Shown here: in pieces, positions 25,898-33,694 of the stretch
Numbering within the stretch: position 1 is the first letter of the stretch
How the letters are laid out: each line of letters begins with the position of its first letter
DNA from: Pseudomonadota bacterium
Lineage (GTDB): Bacteria > Pseudomonadota > Alphaproteobacteria > Rhodospirillales > Magnetospirillaceae
Length of the DNA stretch: 64,000 nucleotides
NCBI GenBank assembly: GCA_021781575.1
Contig: JAJXWP010000006.1
Location: 1 to 64,000 of the forward strand
Direction: 5' to 3'
The notes under the pieces: generated by a model
Seen by the model: the letters and a program-made list of their open reading frames with translations, nothing else
Told to the model about the DNA's origin: nothing
Database searches by the model: none
Translations under genes and position numbers: made by a program

Positions 25898-27007
25898 ATG
25901 GGCATCCGCAACCCCGGCCGGCGAAATCATGTCTGCGTGGTCGACGCCAATCCGAAATTCCGAGCGGAAGTCGTTCAGGCCCTGACCTCGTTCTACGAGG
26001 TCTCGGAACATTGCGAGCAGGGTCCGGCCTTGGAGGCCATCGCGTTTGATCCGCCGGCCGCCGTCATTCTCGACGAAAATGTCCTTCCCCGCGGTGGGCT
26101 TCCGCTGTTGCGCGAGATTTGCTGCGTTCCCGACCTCGATCGGATCCCGGTTATCTGTACGGCGACCAACGAACGCAGCAACTTCCTGGCCGATGCCTCG
26201 CTTCTCGGGGTGCGCAGCAGACTCCTGAAGCCATTCCGCCGTAGCACTCTGCTGCAGGCGCTGTCGCATGAAATCAACGGTAAGATCGAACGAAGCTGGA
26301 TCAAGATCGAGCCGCTGCAACGAGCCGCGCTCGAGCGGACGACGCGACTATTCAACGCCTTGGCCGACATGATCGGCGAAGGGCAGTCCATGCCTTACGA
26401 GCAGCTTCAGGACGCCTGCGAGCCACTGGTCGAGGCGGTGCGTGCGGGCAACTACCGCGCAATGCTGGAGGGCGTTCGCGATCACGACAACTATACCTAT
26501 GTGCATTCGCTGCGCGTCGCCGTATTCCTCTCCGTCTTCGGCCATGCCATCGGACTCCGCGGCGACGACCTGTCGACATTGGCGGCCGGCGGGTTGATTC
26601 ACGATGTCGGCAAGATGCGAGTACCGTTTCAGGTCCTGAACAAGTCCGGCCGCCTGAGCGACGAGGAATTGCGGATCGTGCGCGGCCACGTTCCTCCCGC
26701 CAACCGCTTCCTGACCTTGATCCCCCGGCTGCCGCGCGGAGCGATGACCATTGCCGTGCAGCATCACGAGAAGCTCGACGGCAGCGGCTACCCGCGCGGT
26801 ATCAAGGGGATGGAACTGAACGAACTGGCTCGCATGGCGACGATCACCGACATGTTCAGCGCACTCACCGACTGGCGGACCTACAAGGACGCCATGGATC
26901 CCGAGCAGGCGATGTTCATCCTGACGCAACTGGACAAGGAATTGGATCAGCGCCTGCTGCGCATGTTCCGCACCATCCTGCTCGATACCGCTCAGAAACT
27001 TGTCTAG
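25898..27007 (+). CDS. Response regulator with HD-GYP phosphodiesterase domain
   Basis: This 369-residue protein starts with a receiver domain (phosphoacceptor probably the Asp in AVILDENVL, about 60) and ends with an HD-GYP domain. The HD motif is GLIHDVGKMR and the GYP motif is HHEKLDGSGYPRG. Such proteins hydrolyse cyclic di-GMP in response to a partner kinase and so lower the biofilm-promoting signal. ATG 25898 gives a complete receiver domain. A TTG at 25856 in the same frame is possible, and neither has a strong ribosome-binding site. The broken kinase at 1.75-2.57 kb is too distant to be an obvious partner. Confidence 0.87.
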   Translation: MGIRNPGRRNHVCVVDANPKFRAEVVQALTSFYEVSEHCEQGPALEAIAFDPPAAVILDENVLPRGGLPLLREICCVPDLDRIPVICTATNERSNFLADASLLGVRSRLLKPFRRSTLLQALSHEINGKIERSWIKIEPLQRAALERTTRLFNALADMIGEGQSMPYEQLQDACEPLVEAVRAGNYRAMLEGVRDHDNYTYVHSLRVAVFLSVFGHAIGLRGDDLSTLAAGGLIHDVGKMRVPFQVLNKSGRLSDEELRIVRGHVPPANRFLTLIPRLPRGAMTIAVQHHEKLDGSGYPRGIKGMELNELARMATITDMFSALTDWRTYKDAMDPEQAMFILTQLDKELDQRLLRMFRTILLDTAQKLV

Positions 27008-27008
27008 T

Positions 27009-27093
27009 GGTCCGCCCCAGACGCTTGGTTCCCAAGCGCCTGGATCAGGCGACCCGCCAACTTATTGAATTGTGCTGAGAATTTGACGGATGG
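27009..27093. repeat. Dispersed intergenic repeat, copy A
   Basis: This segment begins two bases after the HD-GYP stop. It reads GGTCCGCC, a palindromic GCTTGG-TTCCCAAGCGCC core, CCGCCAACTTATTGAAT, and GTGCTGAGAATTTGACGG. A closely similar copy lies at 57975-58044, and the last third recurs at 53211-53248. No coding potential is seen. It may be a structured non-coding repeat or the scar of a mobile element. Confidence 0.6.
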
Positions 27094-27122
27094 TATTGCC
27101 GCTAGGGCACTAGGAGGCTGTC

Positions 27123-27431
27123 TCAGCGGATATGGATGGGTACGATCACATTGAGCCCGGCCGGTGGCGGCGCCACGATCACCGCGGGTGGCGGCGCCAC
27201 GATCACCGCCGGCGGTGGTGCCATGATCACCGGGGGTGGTGCGTAGGCATAGGGAGCAGGCGCGACAATGACCGGACCACCGTCGGGGTGATGGCGCCAT
27301 CCCTCATGCCGGCCATGTCCCCCGTGTCGCCAGTAGCCGTCCTCGGCGGCGGCGGTGCCGATGCCGGCCCCCGCCATGAACACCGCGGCGGTGGTCGCAA
27401 ACAGGAATTGGCGGATCGCGGGGCCTTGCAT
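27123..27431 (-). CDS. Small exported Pro/Val-rich repeat protein
   Basis: This 102-residue protein begins with a signal peptide (FLFATTAAVFMAGAGIGTAAA, about 9-29). A His/Gly-rich stretch follows (about 30-50), then a repeated APPPAVIV unit. The gene contains an underlying 24-base tandem repeat (27163 to about 27240), so its length probably varies between strains. ATG 27431 is chosen for the signal peptide that follows it. No known family is recognised. It is likely a periplasmic or surface-associated structural or metal-tolerant peptide, but function is unknown. Confidence 0.7.
   Translation of the reverse strand: MQGPAIRQFLFATTAAVFMAGAGIGTAAAEDGYWRHGGHGRHEGWRHHPDGGPVIVAPAPYAYAPPPVIMAPPPAVIVAPPPAVIVAPPPAGLNVIVPIHIR
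27163..27240. repeat. 24-base tandem repeat inside the exported protein gene
   Basis: Three copies of a 24-base unit, the first two nearly identical (GGTGGCGGCGCC-ACGATCACCGC plus one base) and the third diverged, plus a partial fourth, encode successive APPPAVIV blocks. Slippage here would change the protein length by eight residues without a frameshift. Confidence 0.75.
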
Positions 27432-27590
27432 CGTCGTCTCTTGCCTATCTCTGGATGCCTCATCATCAAGGCGGCGGCGGACCCTGTGGCCGCGCCGCCG
27501 CCAATGATGGGCGGTTTCGTCGGCCGACAGTGTACCCGCCCACCGGTAGCGCGGTGGTGAGAAGGCTGTGACCAATCGGTGATGGGCGGT

Positions 27591-28970
27591 TTAGAAGCCG
27601 GCGGCGACGAATGCCCACATTGCATTAGTGTTGGCTAGGCGGCCGGGGCCGCTGGTGGTGTCGGTGAAGCCCGCGTTCCCGGCATGATACTTGGCGTATT
27701 CAAGGCCGCCCTGCCAATGCTTGGTGAGTGGACAGGTCCAGGAGAAATCCCATTCGTGGCCCAAATCTCGGTCCTGGAAATCCGAACGGAACAGGTAGTA
27801 GCGGGCCAGCAGGTTGCTGCCGAACAGCATGCCGCCGATGGTGCCATAGCTGCTTCTCAGGCCTTCCTTCGGCGTCGTCAGGAACAGTTCGGCCCAGCCG
27901 TTGAAGGCGTGCTTGGTCGCCAGCGGCGTCTGGAATCCATAACGGCCGTCGTTGGACCCCATCACCATGTAGTCGCCGCCAATGTAATAGTCTTTCCAAT
28001 GCAGCTTGCCGCCGCCATGGCCATAGACGGCATCGATCGCCGCATTGCCGCCGTCGTAGGCGGATTGTCTGGCGTATTCGCCGACGTAGTCGAGCTTCAA
28101 TTGGGCCGGTAGGCCGATGCGGCCATGCAGGCGTCCGCCATAGGTGACGCTGTTGCAGGATTGTGCTGTGGGGCCCTCATAGCAGCCGGCGGCGCCGGGG
28201 ACGACATCGTACTCGGCCGCCTCGTTGCCGTACCAATAGCCGAATGCGTCGGCTTGGAGCTGCTTGAATTTGCTCCAGTTGGCTTCGGCCAGGAAGGTCC
28301 GCTGGGCCACTTGCTGGTTCAGAATATCCTTGAGGCCGAACAGATAGGCGCCGAACAGCCTGACGTCGGGAAGGCTCTTGTTGACCGCGCTGACCCCATC
28401 GAAAGTCTGCATGTTCTGGCGAAAATCGACATTACCGACGAAGCGTTCGTCGTCGAGCTTGATGATCTGACGTCCACCGACCAGGCGGGTGTCCGGCAGG
28501 CCTTCGTAGCTGACATAGGCCTGGTTGACGTTGGCTGCCCGTGGGTCGAGGATGTTGGCGCGGTTGGAATGGACGTCGAGGACGGGAACGTTGTAATGGT
28601 CGGCATCGGCCACGGCGACGTCGATGAATTGCACGGTGGCCCCCAGCCCCGCCACCGGCTTGGTGCTATAACCCAGGAGGGTCCGCACCGTCGCCGCCTG
28701 CGCCTCGGCCTTGCCTTGCTGCTGGACGACCTCGAAGCGCGGCCGGACCTGCAGGCTTGGCGTCCCCTCGGTGATCGCCGCTCCCAACGTGTCGGCGACA
28801 TCCGGGCCGTCGGCCGATTCGGCCCGGGCCGGCCCATCGACCGCCGCGGCGATCAGGCTCATGGTGATAAGGGCCGGAGTGATGAGGCCCGGGGTGATGG
28901 CCAACTGGCCCAGGAGGCGACAGACTCGTGATTTGTCCCTGCCGCCGGATGTCCGATCTGGTGATGTCAT
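27591..28970 (-). CDS. Outer membrane porin-like beta-barrel protein
   Basis: This 459-residue protein has a long N-region and a hydrophobic signal segment (about 20-45, ending DGPARA). Its body is typical of a beta-barrel: alternating patterns, many Gly/Tyr/Trp, and a C-terminal Phe (FVAAGF). It resembles the alginate-export/porin class that contains an SLQVRPRFEV opening and a GGRQIIKLDDERFVG loop. ATG 28970 follows GGGGAGA. It should be an outer-membrane channel for small solutes, substrate unknown. Nothing in its neighbourhood identifies the solute. Confidence 0.82.
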   Translation of the reverse strand: MTSPDRTSGGRDKSRVCRLLGQLAITPGLITPALITMSLIAAAVDGPARAESADGPDVADTLGAAITEGTPSLQVRPRFEVVQQQGKAEAQAATVRTLLGYSTKPVAGLGATVQFIDVAVADADHYNVPVLDVHSNRANILDPRAANVNQAYVSYEGLPDTRLVGGRQIIKLDDERFVGNVDFRQNMQTFDGVSAVNKSLPDVRLFGAYLFGLKDILNQQVAQRTFLAEANWSKFKQLQADAFGYWYGNEAAEYDVVPGAAGCYEGPTAQSCNSVTYGGRLHGRIGLPAQLKLDYVGEYARQSAYDGGNAAIDAVYGHGGGKLHWKDYYIGGDYMVMGSNDGRYGFQTPLATKHAFNGWAELFLTTPKEGLRSSYGTIGGMLFGSNLLARYYLFRSDFQDRDLGHEWDFSWTCPLTKHWQGGLEYAKYHAGNAGFTDTTSGPGRLANTNAMWAFVAAGF

Positions 28971-29114
28971 TTTTCTCCCCTGCCGACCGGATGCCGCAGC
29001 GAGCCTGGTGGAGTCGCGCATCGTTCCGCTGTCGCCTGGCATCCCCAAAAGATGCATGGCGCGAAGTTTAAGCAGGCCTTAAAACATTAGTCATTATCAA
29101 GAATACAGATAGCA

Positions 29115-29131
29115 TGCGTCAAAATGACGCA
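29115..29131. promoter_or_regulatory. Candidate RegA/PrrA box upstream of regB
   Basis: TGCGTCA-AAA-TGACGCA is a perfect inverted repeat that contains GCGTC-N5-GACGC. The published recognition pattern of RegA/PrrA-type regulators is GCGNC and GNCGC half-sites with variable spacing, so this fits. It lies between the porin gene and regB, and RegA is encoded just downstream, so autoregulation (or porin control) is plausible. Confidence 0.55.
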
Positions 29132-29362
29132 GCAGTGATGTTCGTCAAATATGCGTCGGTAGAGGCATTTCTAGGGATGCATAGAAATACTATGGTGAGT
29201 TCGTAGTATGAAGTCTTGCTGTGGCGCGGTTTATCCCTGCGGGCAATAACCATTCCAGCGGTGCGGGCATGATTGAGCAACGTCAAGCCCTCCCTCGGTC
29301 TGCCGCGGTAGCATGGCTGTCGCAATTCTGCCGGCCGAAGGCACCGACGGAGGATGGACAGC

Positions 29363-29437
29363 ATGGCCGACAAGCCCCGCAGCTCTCACAAACCCGCCAC
29401 GGCGATGTCTTCGCCATTCACCGATGTGATGCCATGA
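29363..29437 (+). CDS. Possible 24-residue leader ORF coupled to regB
   Basis: ATG 29363 follows GGAGG at nine bases and opens a 24-residue frame (MADKPRSSHKPATAMSSPFT...). Its TGA (29435-29437) overlaps the regB ATG (29434) as ATGA. regB has no good ribosome-binding site of its own, so translation could be coupled through this small ORF. Its peptide has no recognisable domain. An alternative is that regB starts further upstream. Confidence 0.45.
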   Translation: MADKPRSSHKPATAMSSPFTDVMP

Positions 29438-30726
29438 TCAGCGCGGAGCGGCCGTCCGATCAATCCTTGCGGACCTGGCTGGGCACGCTGATCCTGATCC
29501 GCTGGCTCGCCATCGGCGGCCAATCGGTGACCGCACTGGTGGTCCAGATGACCATCGGCGGTCTGGCCATGGGGCCGGTGGCGGCGACCATCGGCGCCTC
29601 GGTCGTTCTCAACGGGCTGCTGACCCTGCAGGGCGGAGCCTTCCGCCGCCTCGACCAACGCACTGCCGCCTGGCACATCGCATTCGATCTGCTGCAGATC
29701 TGCATGCTCGTCGCGTTGACCGGCGGCCCGGAGAATCCGTTCTGCATCTTCATCATCGGTCCGGTGGCTCTGGCTGCGGCAACCTTGCCCGGCCGCCACG
29801 CCTCGTTGGTGACCGCGCTCGCCCTTGCGCTGAACGCTGGGCTGACACGATGGCACCGTCCGCTACCGTGGCGCGACGTGTTCCTGGTCCCGCCGCTGTA
29901 CACCTTCGGGATTTGGGTCGCGCTGTCGGTGGCCATCGTCTCGGTCGCCTATTTCACATGGCGGATGGCCAGCGAGTCGCGGGCGCTCGATGCGGCCTAT
30001 GAGGCCAGCCGCGCTGCCCTGCTGCAGGAACAGAGGGTGGCCGCGGTGGGTGGTCTCGCCGCCATGGTGGCGCATGAGCTGAACACGCCACTCGCCACCG
30101 TCTACCTGGTGGCGCGCGAAGTGACCGCCGAGATGGCCGGCGACAACCCGCTTCTCGCCGAGATGCAGGTTCTGGTCGGCCAGGCCGAACGGTGCCGCGA
30201 CATTCTGGCTCGCCTGTCGCGCCGCGGCGAGCGCGAAGCCCTGGTGGGCGACGAGACCGTGCCCTTCTCCGCCCTGATGGAGATGGCGGCCGCTCCGCAT
30301 CGGCGGGAGCGGATCGACCTCGAGTTCTCCAGCACGAGGTCGGCGGCCGAACCGTGGGTGGTGCGCAGCCCCGAGATCCTCCAAGGCATTGGCAATCTCC
30401 TGCAGAACGCAGTGCAGTTTGCGGCGCGGCGGGTCGAGGTGGCCACCGATTGGCTGGGCGACGAGGTGTTCGTGAGGATTCGCGATGATGGCCCGGGCTT
30501 CGCCGAACATCTGCTCGGTCGTCTCGGCGAACCCTATCTGTCGACCCGCGACGGCGACGGAACACATTTGGGGCTTGGTATTTTCATCGCCTGCAGCCTG
30601 CTTTCCCGCATGGGGGCTCAGCTGGTCTTCAGCAACCATCCGGCGGGGGGCGGGGTGGCCACCGTCAGCTGGCGGAAGGCCGACCTGCTGCCGGCAAGGA
30701 GCGCGGAGGCGGGCAATGGGCGGTGA
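29434..30726 (+). CDS. regB: RegB/PrrB/ActS-type redox sensor histidine kinase
   Basis: This 430-residue membrane kinase senses redox state and phosphorylates RegA. It has about six N-terminal membrane helices, the quinone-site motif GGPENPF (97-103), the H-box AMVAHELNTPLAT with His about 214, and a Cys at about 254 in AERCRDILARL. That Cys matches the position of the redox-active Cys of RegB. The N, G1 and G2 boxes (NLLQNAVQFA, DDGPGF, HLGLGIFI) follow. ATG 29434 gives the normal family length. A longer GTG-initiated frame from 29221 is possible. The regA gene overlaps its end by 11 bases. Confidence 0.9.
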   Translation: MISAERPSDQSLRTWLGTLILIRWLAIGGQSVTALVVQMTIGGLAMGPVAATIGASVVLNGLLTLQGGAFRRLDQRTAAWHIAFDLLQICMLVALTGGPENPFCIFIIGPVALAAATLPGRHASLVTALALALNAGLTRWHRPLPWRDVFLVPPLYTFGIWVALSVAIVSVAYFTWRMASESRALDAAYEASRAALLQEQRVAAVGGLAAMVAHELNTPLATVYLVAREVTAEMAGDNPLLAEMQVLVGQAERCRDILARLSRRGEREALVGDETVPFSALMEMAAAPHRRERIDLEFSSTRSAAEPWVVRSPEILQGIGNLLQNAVQFAARRVEVATDWLGDEVFVRIRDDGPGFAEHLLGRLGEPYLSTRDGDGTHLGLGIFIACSLLSRMGAQLVFSNHPAGGGVATVSWRKADLLPARSAEAGNGR

Positions 30727-31255
30727 CGCGGCCGGCACCCTGCTGGTGGTCGATGACGACGAACCGTTCCGCACCAGTTTGGCCAGGGCCATGCTTCGCC
30801 GCGGCCTGTCGGTTCGTGCGGTGGGCACCATCGCCGAGGCGGTGGCCGAGGCGACGGCGGCGCCACCGGCCTTCGCCGCTGTTGATCTGCGCCTGGGCGA
30901 CGGCAACGGCCTGGAACTGGTCCGCCTGTTGCGCGACATTTCTCCGGGCACCCGCATCGTCCTGCTGACCGGATATGGCAACATCGCTTCGGCCGTCAGC
31001 GCCATCAAATGGGGTGCTACCGACTACCTGGCCAAGCCGGTGGACGCCGACCATCTGCTTTCCGTGCTGCTCGGCACCGAGTCCCCCGCCCTGGTCGAAC
31101 CGGCGGCTGAGCCGATGACTCCCGAACGGGTGCGTTGGGAGCATATCCAGCGCGTCTTCGTCGACTGCGGCCACAACGTCTCGGAGACGGCAAGGCGGCT
31201 CAAGATGCACCGTCGTACCCTGCAGCGCATCCTCAACAAGCACGCGCCCTATTGA
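30716..31255 (+). CDS. regA: RegA/PrrA/ActR-type response regulator
   Basis: This 179-residue regulator has a receiver domain (VVDDDE; phosphoacceptor Asp about 57 in AAVDLRLGDG) and the compact Fis-type DNA-binding end AEPMTPERVRWEHIQRVF...NVSETARRLKMHRRTLQRILNK. That ending is nearly invariant in RegA orthologues. ATG 30716 follows GGAGG and overlaps the regB stop. In related bacteria the pair controls photosynthesis, carbon and nitrogen fixation, and respiratory genes according to redox. A matching half-site pair lies upstream of regB. Confidence 0.94.
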   Translation: MGGDAAGTLLVVDDDEPFRTSLARAMLRRGLSVRAVGTIAEAVAEATAAPPAFAAVDLRLGDGNGLELVRLLRDISPGTRIVLLTGYGNIASAVSAIKWGATDYLAKPVDADHLLSVLLGTESPALVEPAAEPMTPERVRWEHIQRVFVDCGHNVSETARRLKMHRRTLQRILNKHAPY

Positions 31256-31299
31256 ACCTGCGCCAAGCAGGCGAGCCTTCAAATCGGTGCGAACAGCGT

Positions 31300-32082
31300 T
31301 CAGATGACTTCGTCGTCGCGGTGGCAGAAGGCCGCCAGGGTTTCCAGATCGGCGATGGAGACCTTCGTTGCCGAAACTTGCACCCCGTATTGCTGCAGGG
31401 CGGCAAGGCTGCGTGACAGCGTCTCCGGGCGAATGCCGATGCGGGCGGCGATGACCCGCTTGCTGTGCGGCAGCCATGCCACCGCCGAACCCGACCGCTT
31501 CGGCGTCAGCGACAGCAGATAAAGGCCCAGGCGCTGGGCGCTGGTCTTGAGCTTCAGTTCCTTGACTTCGCGCACCAGGGTGCGGAAGTGGGTGGACATC
31601 GCTTCCAACATTCCAGCGGCCAGATCCGGAACGGATTGCAGGTCGCGGCGCAGCCGTTCGGCCGGCAAGGCCAGGATGCGCGACGGCGCCAAGGCCTTGG
31701 CGCTCATCAGATATGGCCTGCCGGTCAGCGCCGCGGCGGCGATGAAGATTTCGCCGCTGCGCAGGATATTCACCACCGTTTCCTCGCCGTCGCTGGCCGT
31801 GCCGAACAGGCCGATTTCTCCATCGATGACCACGTGCAGGGACTGGGGGTCTTCGCCCTGGTGAAACAGCGTGTCGCCGCTTATGTAGCGGTGCGCGGTC
31901 GCCGCGGCCAGAACTTCGGCCAAGAGATCGTTGGACAATCGGGCGAACAGGGGAAAAATCCGGACCTCCGGAACCTCTTCCCACCGAAATGCACGGCCGG
32001 CCACCGCGGCATTCGCGTAATCGGATTGACCAAAAGTCTGTTCCAGCATTAGCCAGTCCTGGAAATTGCCTATTCTGAACAT
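31300..32082 (-). CDS. Crp/Fnr-family regulator without the FNR iron-sulfur cysteines
   Basis: This 260-residue protein has an N-terminal cyclic-nucleotide-type beta-roll (GDTLFHQGEDPQSLHVVIDGEIGLF, about 70-95), a dimer helix and a helix-turn-helix (SKRVIAARIGIRPETLSRSLAAL). The recognition helix carries E--SR, the residues that read TTGAT half-sites in FNR/DNR proteins. No cysteine cluster is present near the N-terminus, so it is not an FNR iron-sulfur sensor. It may be DNR/NarR-like, sensing nitrogen oxides or using heme. It is divergent from narK with a perfect FNR-type box between. ATG 32082 is used, with ATG 32049 as an alternative. Confidence 0.85.
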   Translation of the reverse strand: MFRIGNFQDWLMLEQTFGQSDYANAAVAGRAFRWEEVPEVRIFPLFARLSNDLLAEVLAAATAHRYISGDTLFHQGEDPQSLHVVIDGEIGLFGTASDGEETVVNILRSGEIFIAAAALTGRPYLMSAKALAPSRILALPAERLRRDLQSVPDLAAGMLEAMSTHFRTLVREVKELKLKTSAQRLGLYLLSLTPKRSGSAVAWLPHSKRVIAARIGIRPETLSRSLAALQQYGVQVSATKVSIADLETLAAFCHRDDEVI

Positions 32083-32109
32083 TCAGCGCAGATCTTGGTC
32101 CGCGGCGAC

Positions 32110-32123
32110 TTGATGTTCATCAA
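32110..32123. promoter_or_regulatory. Perfect FNR/DNR-type box between crp-like gene and narK
   Basis: TTGAT-GTTC-ATCAA exactly matches the FNR/DNR consensus TTGAT-N4-ATCAA. It lies 28 bases upstream of the regulator start and 129 bases upstream of narK. Activation of narK would place the transcript start near 32158. The neighbouring Crp/Fnr-type protein has the E--SR recognition residues suited to this site. Confidence 0.8.
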
Positions 32124-32251
32124 GACATTGGGAGGCGTTCCCATTTTCGCCTGCTGATGCGGCAAATTGTCGCGGGCTTTGCCATGGTCAAGTCCCCTTC
32201 GGCAATGGGGTCATATCCTGCCCCGATCAATGTCGAACGAGGAGGGCGGCG

Positions 32252-33661
32252 ATGTCCGCCGACGTATCATCGGAAAGCTTGCGGCGCCATGTCCTGACCG
32301 ACTGGACGCCGGACGACAGCGAATATTGGCAGCGCAAGGGCAGGAAGATCGCCATGCGCAACCTGTGGATCTCCATGCCGTCCCTGCTTCTGGCCTTCGC
32401 CGTGTGGATGGTGTGGAGCGTCGTGGTGGTGAACCTGCCCAATATCGGGTTCAACTTCGGCACCGACCGGCTGTTCTGGCTGGCCTCTCTGCCCGGCCTG
32501 GCCGGCGCCACGTTGCGCATCTTCTATTCCTTCATGGTCCCGGTGTTCGGCGGCCGGGCCTGGACCGCGCTGTCAACCGCGTCCCTGCTGTTGCCCGCTA
32601 TCGGCATCGGCCTGGCGGTGCAGGATCCATCCACTCCTTACCCGGTCTTCCTGGGTCTGGCGCTGCTCTGCGGCTTCGGCGGCGGCAATTTCGCTTCGTC
32701 GATGGCCAACATCAGCTTCTTCTTTCCCAAGCACAAGAAGGGGATGGCGCTCGGCCTCAATGCCGGCATCGGTAATCTGGGGGTTTCGGTGGTCCAGTTC
32801 GTCGTGCCCATCGTCATCACCTCGGCGGTTCTCGGTGGCTTTGGTGGCGATCCGCAAACCTGGGCAAAAGGCGTGGCCACCAGGCAGATGTGGCTGCAGA
32901 ACGCCGGCTTCATCTGGGTTCCCTTCATCCTCGTCTGTACCCTGGCCGCCTGGTTCGGCATGAATGACGTCGCCAGCGCCAAGGCGTCGTTCAAGGACCA
33001 GGCCGTCATCTTCCAGCGCAAGCATAACTGGATCATGTGCTGGCTGTATCTGGGCACCTTCGGCTCGTTCATCGGCTTTTCAGCGGGCTTCCCGCTGCTC
33101 ATCAAGACCCAGTTTCCCAACATCAACGCCCTCGACTGGGCCTTTCTCGGGCCGCTGGTCGGCTCGCTGGCCCGTGTCCTTGGCGGCTTCCTGGCCGATC
33201 GCTTCGGCGGTGGTCGCGTCACCTTGTGGACCTTCGTGCTGATCACCGTCGCCGTTGCCGGCGTCCTCTACTTCCTCGACCACAAGTCGGACCCATCGGC
33301 CTTCTTCGGCTTTCTCGGCATGTTTCTCGTTCTGTTCGCCGGCACCGGCATTGGCAACGCCTCGACCTTCCAGATGATCCCGGTGATCTTTTCGACGCTC
33401 AAGAAATGGGAAGGGGCGTCGCGTCACGCGCCGGAATCGGTGCTCGCTCAGGAGGCAGCCAAGGAGGCGGCGGCGGTGTTGGGGTTCAGTTCGGCCTTCG
33501 CCGCCTACGGCGCCTTTTTCATTCCGCGCAGCTTCGGCACCTCGATCGCCCTGACCGGCGGCGCCGAAGCGGCCTTCGGCATGTTCATCCTTTTCTACCT
33601 CACCTGCCTGGCGTCGACCTGGTGGTGGTACACGCGAAAAAACGCCGAAATCAAATGCTGA
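32252..33661 (+). CDS. narK: Nitrate/nitrite transporter, NarK family
   Basis: This 469-residue major facilitator protein has about twelve membrane helices and the two nitrate signature regions: GFGGGNFASSMANISFFFP in the first half and GFSSAFAAYGAFFIP in the second. It imports nitrate or exchanges it for nitrite. It opens the nar operon, with narG following after 33 bases. An N-terminal hydrophilic extension of about 35 residues precedes the first helix. ATG 32252 follows GAGGAGGG closely. Confidence 0.93.
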   Translation: MSADVSSESLRRHVLTDWTPDDSEYWQRKGRKIAMRNLWISMPSLLLAFAVWMVWSVVVVNLPNIGFNFGTDRLFWLASLPGLAGATLRIFYSFMVPVFGGRAWTALSTASLLLPAIGIGLAVQDPSTPYPVFLGLALLCGFGGGNFASSMANISFFFPKHKKGMALGLNAGIGNLGVSVVQFVVPIVITSAVLGGFGGDPQTWAKGVATRQMWLQNAGFIWVPFILVCTLAAWFGMNDVASAKASFKDQAVIFQRKHNWIMCWLYLGTFGSFIGFSAGFPLLIKTQFPNINALDWAFLGPLVGSLARVLGGFLADRFGGGRVTLWTFVLITVAVAGVLYFLDHKSDPSAFFGFLGMFLVLFAGTGIGNASTFQMIPVIFSTLKKWEGASRHAPESVLAQEAAKEAAAVLGFSSAFAAYGAFFIPRSFGTSIALTGGAEAAFGMFILFYLTCLASTWWWYTRKNAEIKC

Positions 33662-33694
33662 CGCCTCACAAGTATCAGGAAACATAGGCGAACC

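Noticed and set aside
29087-29100. FNR-type half-site (TTAGT-CATT-ATCAA) between porin and regB
   Set aside because: Only one half matches the consensus, and its distance from the porin start is large, so it is not listed as a site.
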